Shown here piece after piece: positions 6,627 to 8,042 of a stretch of 8,042 nt of DNA (position 1 is its first letter; each line of letters begins with the position of its first letter). The stretch is taken from contig JAFQPC010000112.1 of NCBI GenBank assembly GCA_017411935.1, positions 1 through 8,042 of the forward strand, in the 5' to 3' direction. The notes beneath the pieces were generated by a model, which did not search any database, was not told the DNA's origin, and worked only from the letters and a program-made list of their open reading frames with translations. The stretch comes from Clostridia bacterium. Its GTDB lineage: Bacteria; Bacillota; Clostridia; Oscillospirales; CAG-272. A program made the position numbers and the translations under genes.

Positions 6627-7624
6627 CGACGTATTTTCGTACACTGACGCTCCGCGAGCTTTGTGAGAAGCTCTGTGAGAGAAAGGCGACATTGATCGTG
6701 TATCACGTGCGTCCCGATGCCGATGCCATTGGCTCGGCGTTTGCGCTGAGGGAGCTTCTTTCGGCGATGGATATTCCGTCGATCTGCGCGTGCGTCGATG
6801 AGATTCCCGATCGCTTGCAGTTTTTGTGTGACGGTGTTCAGGGCAGCGTGCTTGCCGACGAGGAGATGGATTTCGGACACGAGCGTGTCATCAGCGTTGA
6901 TTCGGCATCTCCCGCACAGCTCGGTAGCTTGTTTGATCGCCTGCATAAAAAGATCGACCTGATGATCGATCATCACGGAATGGGAACGGTCTATGCTGAC
7001 CATTACATTGACGCAGGGGCATCTGCCACGGGAGAGATCCTTTTTGAGATCGCAAAAGAGCTTGTGACAATGGGAAAGCTTGGCGAGATCCCGCACCGCT
7101 TTTACCGTTTTGTCGATGCGGCGATCACCTCGGACACGGGGGGATTCCGCTTTGCCAATGCAACGCCCAAAACGCTTCGGATCGCAGCAGAGCTTCTTGA
7201 GGCGGGGGTGGACCACACCGATCTTTGCCGAAGACTCTTTGAATCTAAAAGCCTCAAGCAGATCAAGGCGGAGGGCGAAGCGGCAAGCCGTATGAGACTG
7301 TACGAAAAGGGAAGAATCGCGGCAGTGACCTTTCCATACATTTCAAAGTTTAATTTAGGACTTTCCGACGAGCACTTGGAGACCGTGATCGATATTCCTC
7401 GTTCGGTCTCGGGGGTAGAAATTGCCTTTGTAGTTCGTCAACCCGAGGACAAGGGCGTTTTCCGCGTTTCGATGCGCTCGGCGAGCGACTTTGATGTTTC
7501 TGCGGTTTGCGCAAAATTCGGCGGCGGCGGACATCGCCGTGCGGCAGGCTGTACCGTTGAGGCGGCAAGCGTTTATGAGGCGGAAGAAAAAATTCTTGCC
7601 GCCATCCGCGAAGTAACTCAATAA
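6623..7624 (+). CDS. nrnA: Bifunctional oligoribonuclease/PAP phosphatase NrnA (DHH phosphoesterase)
   Basis: NrnA hydrolyses short oligoribonucleotides (nanoRNA), and many members also convert 3'-phosphoadenosine 5'-phosphate to AMP. It takes the place of Orn in Gram-positive bacteria and finishes RNA decay begun by enzymes such as PNPase. The 333-residue length is typical. The DHH domain shows HVRPDADAIGS (28-38), SVDSA (D93), the signature IDHHG (115-119) and TSDTGGFRF (169-177); the Asp and His residues bind two manganese ions. The DHHA1 domain has the substrate-binding loop FGGGGHRRAAGC (GGGGH at 300-304). ATG 6623 overlaps the rbfA stop and follows a GGGAGAGGAAG stretch that serves as ribosome binding site within rbfA. 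rbfA-nrnA is a standard gene pair; truB, often next, is missing. Whether this member has PAP phosphatase activity cannot be read from the sequence. Confidence 0.95.
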   Translation: MTTYFRTLTLRELCEKLCERKATLIVYHVRPDADAIGSAFALRELLSAMDIPSICACVDEIPDRLQFLCDGVQGSVLADEEMDFGHERVISVDSASPAQLGSLFDRLHKKIDLMIDHHGMGTVYADHYIDAGASATGEILFEIAKELVTMGKLGEIPHRFYRFVDAAITSDTGGFRFANATPKTLRIAAELLEAGVDHTDLCRRLFESKSLKQIKAEGEAASRMRLYEKGRIAAVTFPYISKFNLGLSDEHLETVIDIPRSVSGVEIAFVVRQPEDKGVFRVSMRSASDFDVSAVCAKFGGGGHRRAAGCTVEAASVYEAEEKILAAIREVTQ

Positions 7625-7633
7625 AAAAGAAAA

Positions 7634-7676
7634 CCCCATATGGGTCGTCCCCTAAAGGACAGTTTTACCTACCGAC
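7634..7676. other. Compact dyad-rich intergenic segment of unknown role
   Basis: Between nrnA and its terminator lies a GC-richer block. It has a perfect 10-bp palindrome CCCATATGGG (7635-7644), then a small hairpin GTCC-CCTAAA-GGAC (7647-7660), and GTC (7644-7646) that can pair with GAC (7674-7676) to enclose the hairpin. No coding sequence or known RNA family is recognised. It could be a short dispersed intergenic repeat or part of the nrnA 3' untranslated region. Confidence 0.35.
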
Positions 7677-7684
7677 AAAAAAGC

Positions 7685-7715
7685 AAAAACCGCAGATTGA
7701 TTTTCTGCGGTTTTT
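7685..7715 (+). terminator. Rho-independent terminator of rbfA-nrnA
   Basis: A perfect 12-bp inverted repeat (7685-7696 with 7704-7715; core CCGCAGA/TCTGCGG with A5/T5 ends) closes a 7-base loop and ends in a T5 run. It lies about 60 bases after the nrnA stop. Its loop and right arm also form part of the next promoter. Confidence 0.92.
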
Positions 7716-7725
7716 ATGCTATAAT
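7697..7725 (+). promoter_or_regulatory. Sigma-A promoter nested in the nrnA terminator
   Basis: TTGATT (7697-7702) is the loop of the terminator hairpin. It is exactly 17 bases from a perfect TATAAT (7720-7725) with an extended TGC. The spacer is the right arm of the hairpin plus its T-run. Transcription would begin near 7732 and run to the membrane-protein gene, giving a leader of about 83 bases. Confidence 0.85.
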
Positions 7726-7814
7726 AGAGCGTGTGATTAACAGTCTGCATAAAGAAAGTTTGCTACGATGAATACGAACGGTAAATAAGAATTTGTCGAA
7801 AGGCGGTATATGTA

Positions 7815-8042
7815 ATGAAAAAATATACATCTCGTGCAGCAAAATGGTTAGCAATCCTTACTAGTATTAGTGTTGCAGTTTTGATTGCGGGAATTATTTG
7901 CATTCTTTCACATTCATCAAATGTTGGATTACAAATTGGACTAACAATGCTTGGTGGTTTTATGAGCATTCTTTTTCTCTCCTGCTTTCTTGCGGACAAA
8001 AGTCGGTATTTAACGATAGATGGCGAAAAAATTGTATTGCCA
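7815..8042 (+). CDS. Small membrane protein of unknown function, 3' partial
   Basis: The frame is open from ATG 7815 to the window edge (76 codons, no stop). A basic N-terminus (MKKYTSRAAKW) is followed by a hydrophobic segment at about 11-31 (LAILTSISVAVLIAGIICIL), a short loop (SHSSNVG), and a second hydrophobic segment at about 39-61 (IGLTMLGGFMSILFLSCFLA). Then comes DKSRYLTIDGEKIVLP, which looks like the start of a cytoplasmic beta-strand domain. Two helices joined by a short loop, then such a strand, is a common layout for small Gram-positive membrane proteins, but I do not recognise a family. AAAGGCGG (7799-7806) serves as a moderate ribosome binding site eight bases upstream. Codons such as TTA, ATT and TCA are more frequent than in its neighbours, so the gene looks AT-richer. 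It has its own promoter and starts a new transcription unit. Confidence 0.75.
   Translation, partial: MKKYTSRAAKWLAILTSISVAVLIAGIICILSHSSNVGLQIGLTMLGGFMSILFLSCFLADKSRYLTIDGEKIVLP

Noticed and set aside
7768..7788. Six-residue leader peptide (MNTNGK) before the last gene
   Set aside because: It has no good ribosome binding site, no regulatory codon run and no attenuator hairpin after it; such short frames arise by chance.
7763..7999. Minus-strand open frame opposite the last gene
   Set aside because: The plus strand has a promoter, a ribosome binding site and a clear two-helix membrane protein; the minus frame has none of these.

Overview
The window looks like chromosomal DNA of a Gram-positive, low-to-medium GC anaerobe, most likely a gut-type member of the Clostridia (Oscillospirales-like). 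This is inferred from the gene content: a DHHW-family protein, a VanY-type DD-carboxypeptidase homologue of clostridial type, a PfkA of the Gram-positive kind, strong GGAGG-type ribosome binding sites and sigma-A promoters with extended -10 boxes. No marker gene fixes the species. Most of the window is housekeeping. I see no phage, transposon, CRISPR array, tRNA or rRNA.

Layout, left to right. The 3' two-thirds of pnp (polynucleotide phosphorylase) enters from the left edge. It is followed on the same strand, about 70 bases on, by a membrane-anchored VanY/M15-like protein whose catalytic motifs appear to be lost (1436-2416). A bidirectional terminator separates it from a convergent minus-strand gene (2466-3632). 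That gene encodes an endonuclease/exonuclease/phosphatase (EEP) fold enzyme with an extra N-terminal domain, and is driven by a perfect-consensus sigma-A promoter. Diverging from it is a plus-strand DHHW-family, membrane-anchored SGNH-like protein (3774-4913). A second bidirectional terminator separates that gene from minus-strand pfkA (4942-6030). A 224-base AT-rich divergent intergenic region holds the pfkA and rbfA promoters. rbfA (6255-6626) and nrnA (6623-7624) overlap by four bases and form a translationally coupled pair. After nrnA comes a short structured segment, then a rho-independent terminator whose loop supplies the -35 box of the next promoter. The last gene, a small two-helix membrane protein, runs off the right edge.

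Functional links. pnp, rbfA and nrnA belong to the widespread bacterial RNA-metabolism/translation cluster (nusA-infB-rbfA-nrnA-truB-ribF-rpsO-pnp). PNPase degrades RNA to short oligomers, NrnA finishes the oligomers, and RbfA matures the 30S subunit. Here the cluster appears broken up: pnp and rbfA-nrnA are separated by about 5 kb of unrelated genes, and infB and truB are absent from their usual places. PfkA commits fructose-6-phosphate to glycolysis. The other three proteins (VanY-like, EEP, DHHW) are accessory genes whose roles cannot be fixed from the sequence.

The best candidates for a second look are the apparently dead VanY-like protein, the promoter nested in the nrnA terminator, the EEP fusion protein, and the compact structured segment after nrnA.
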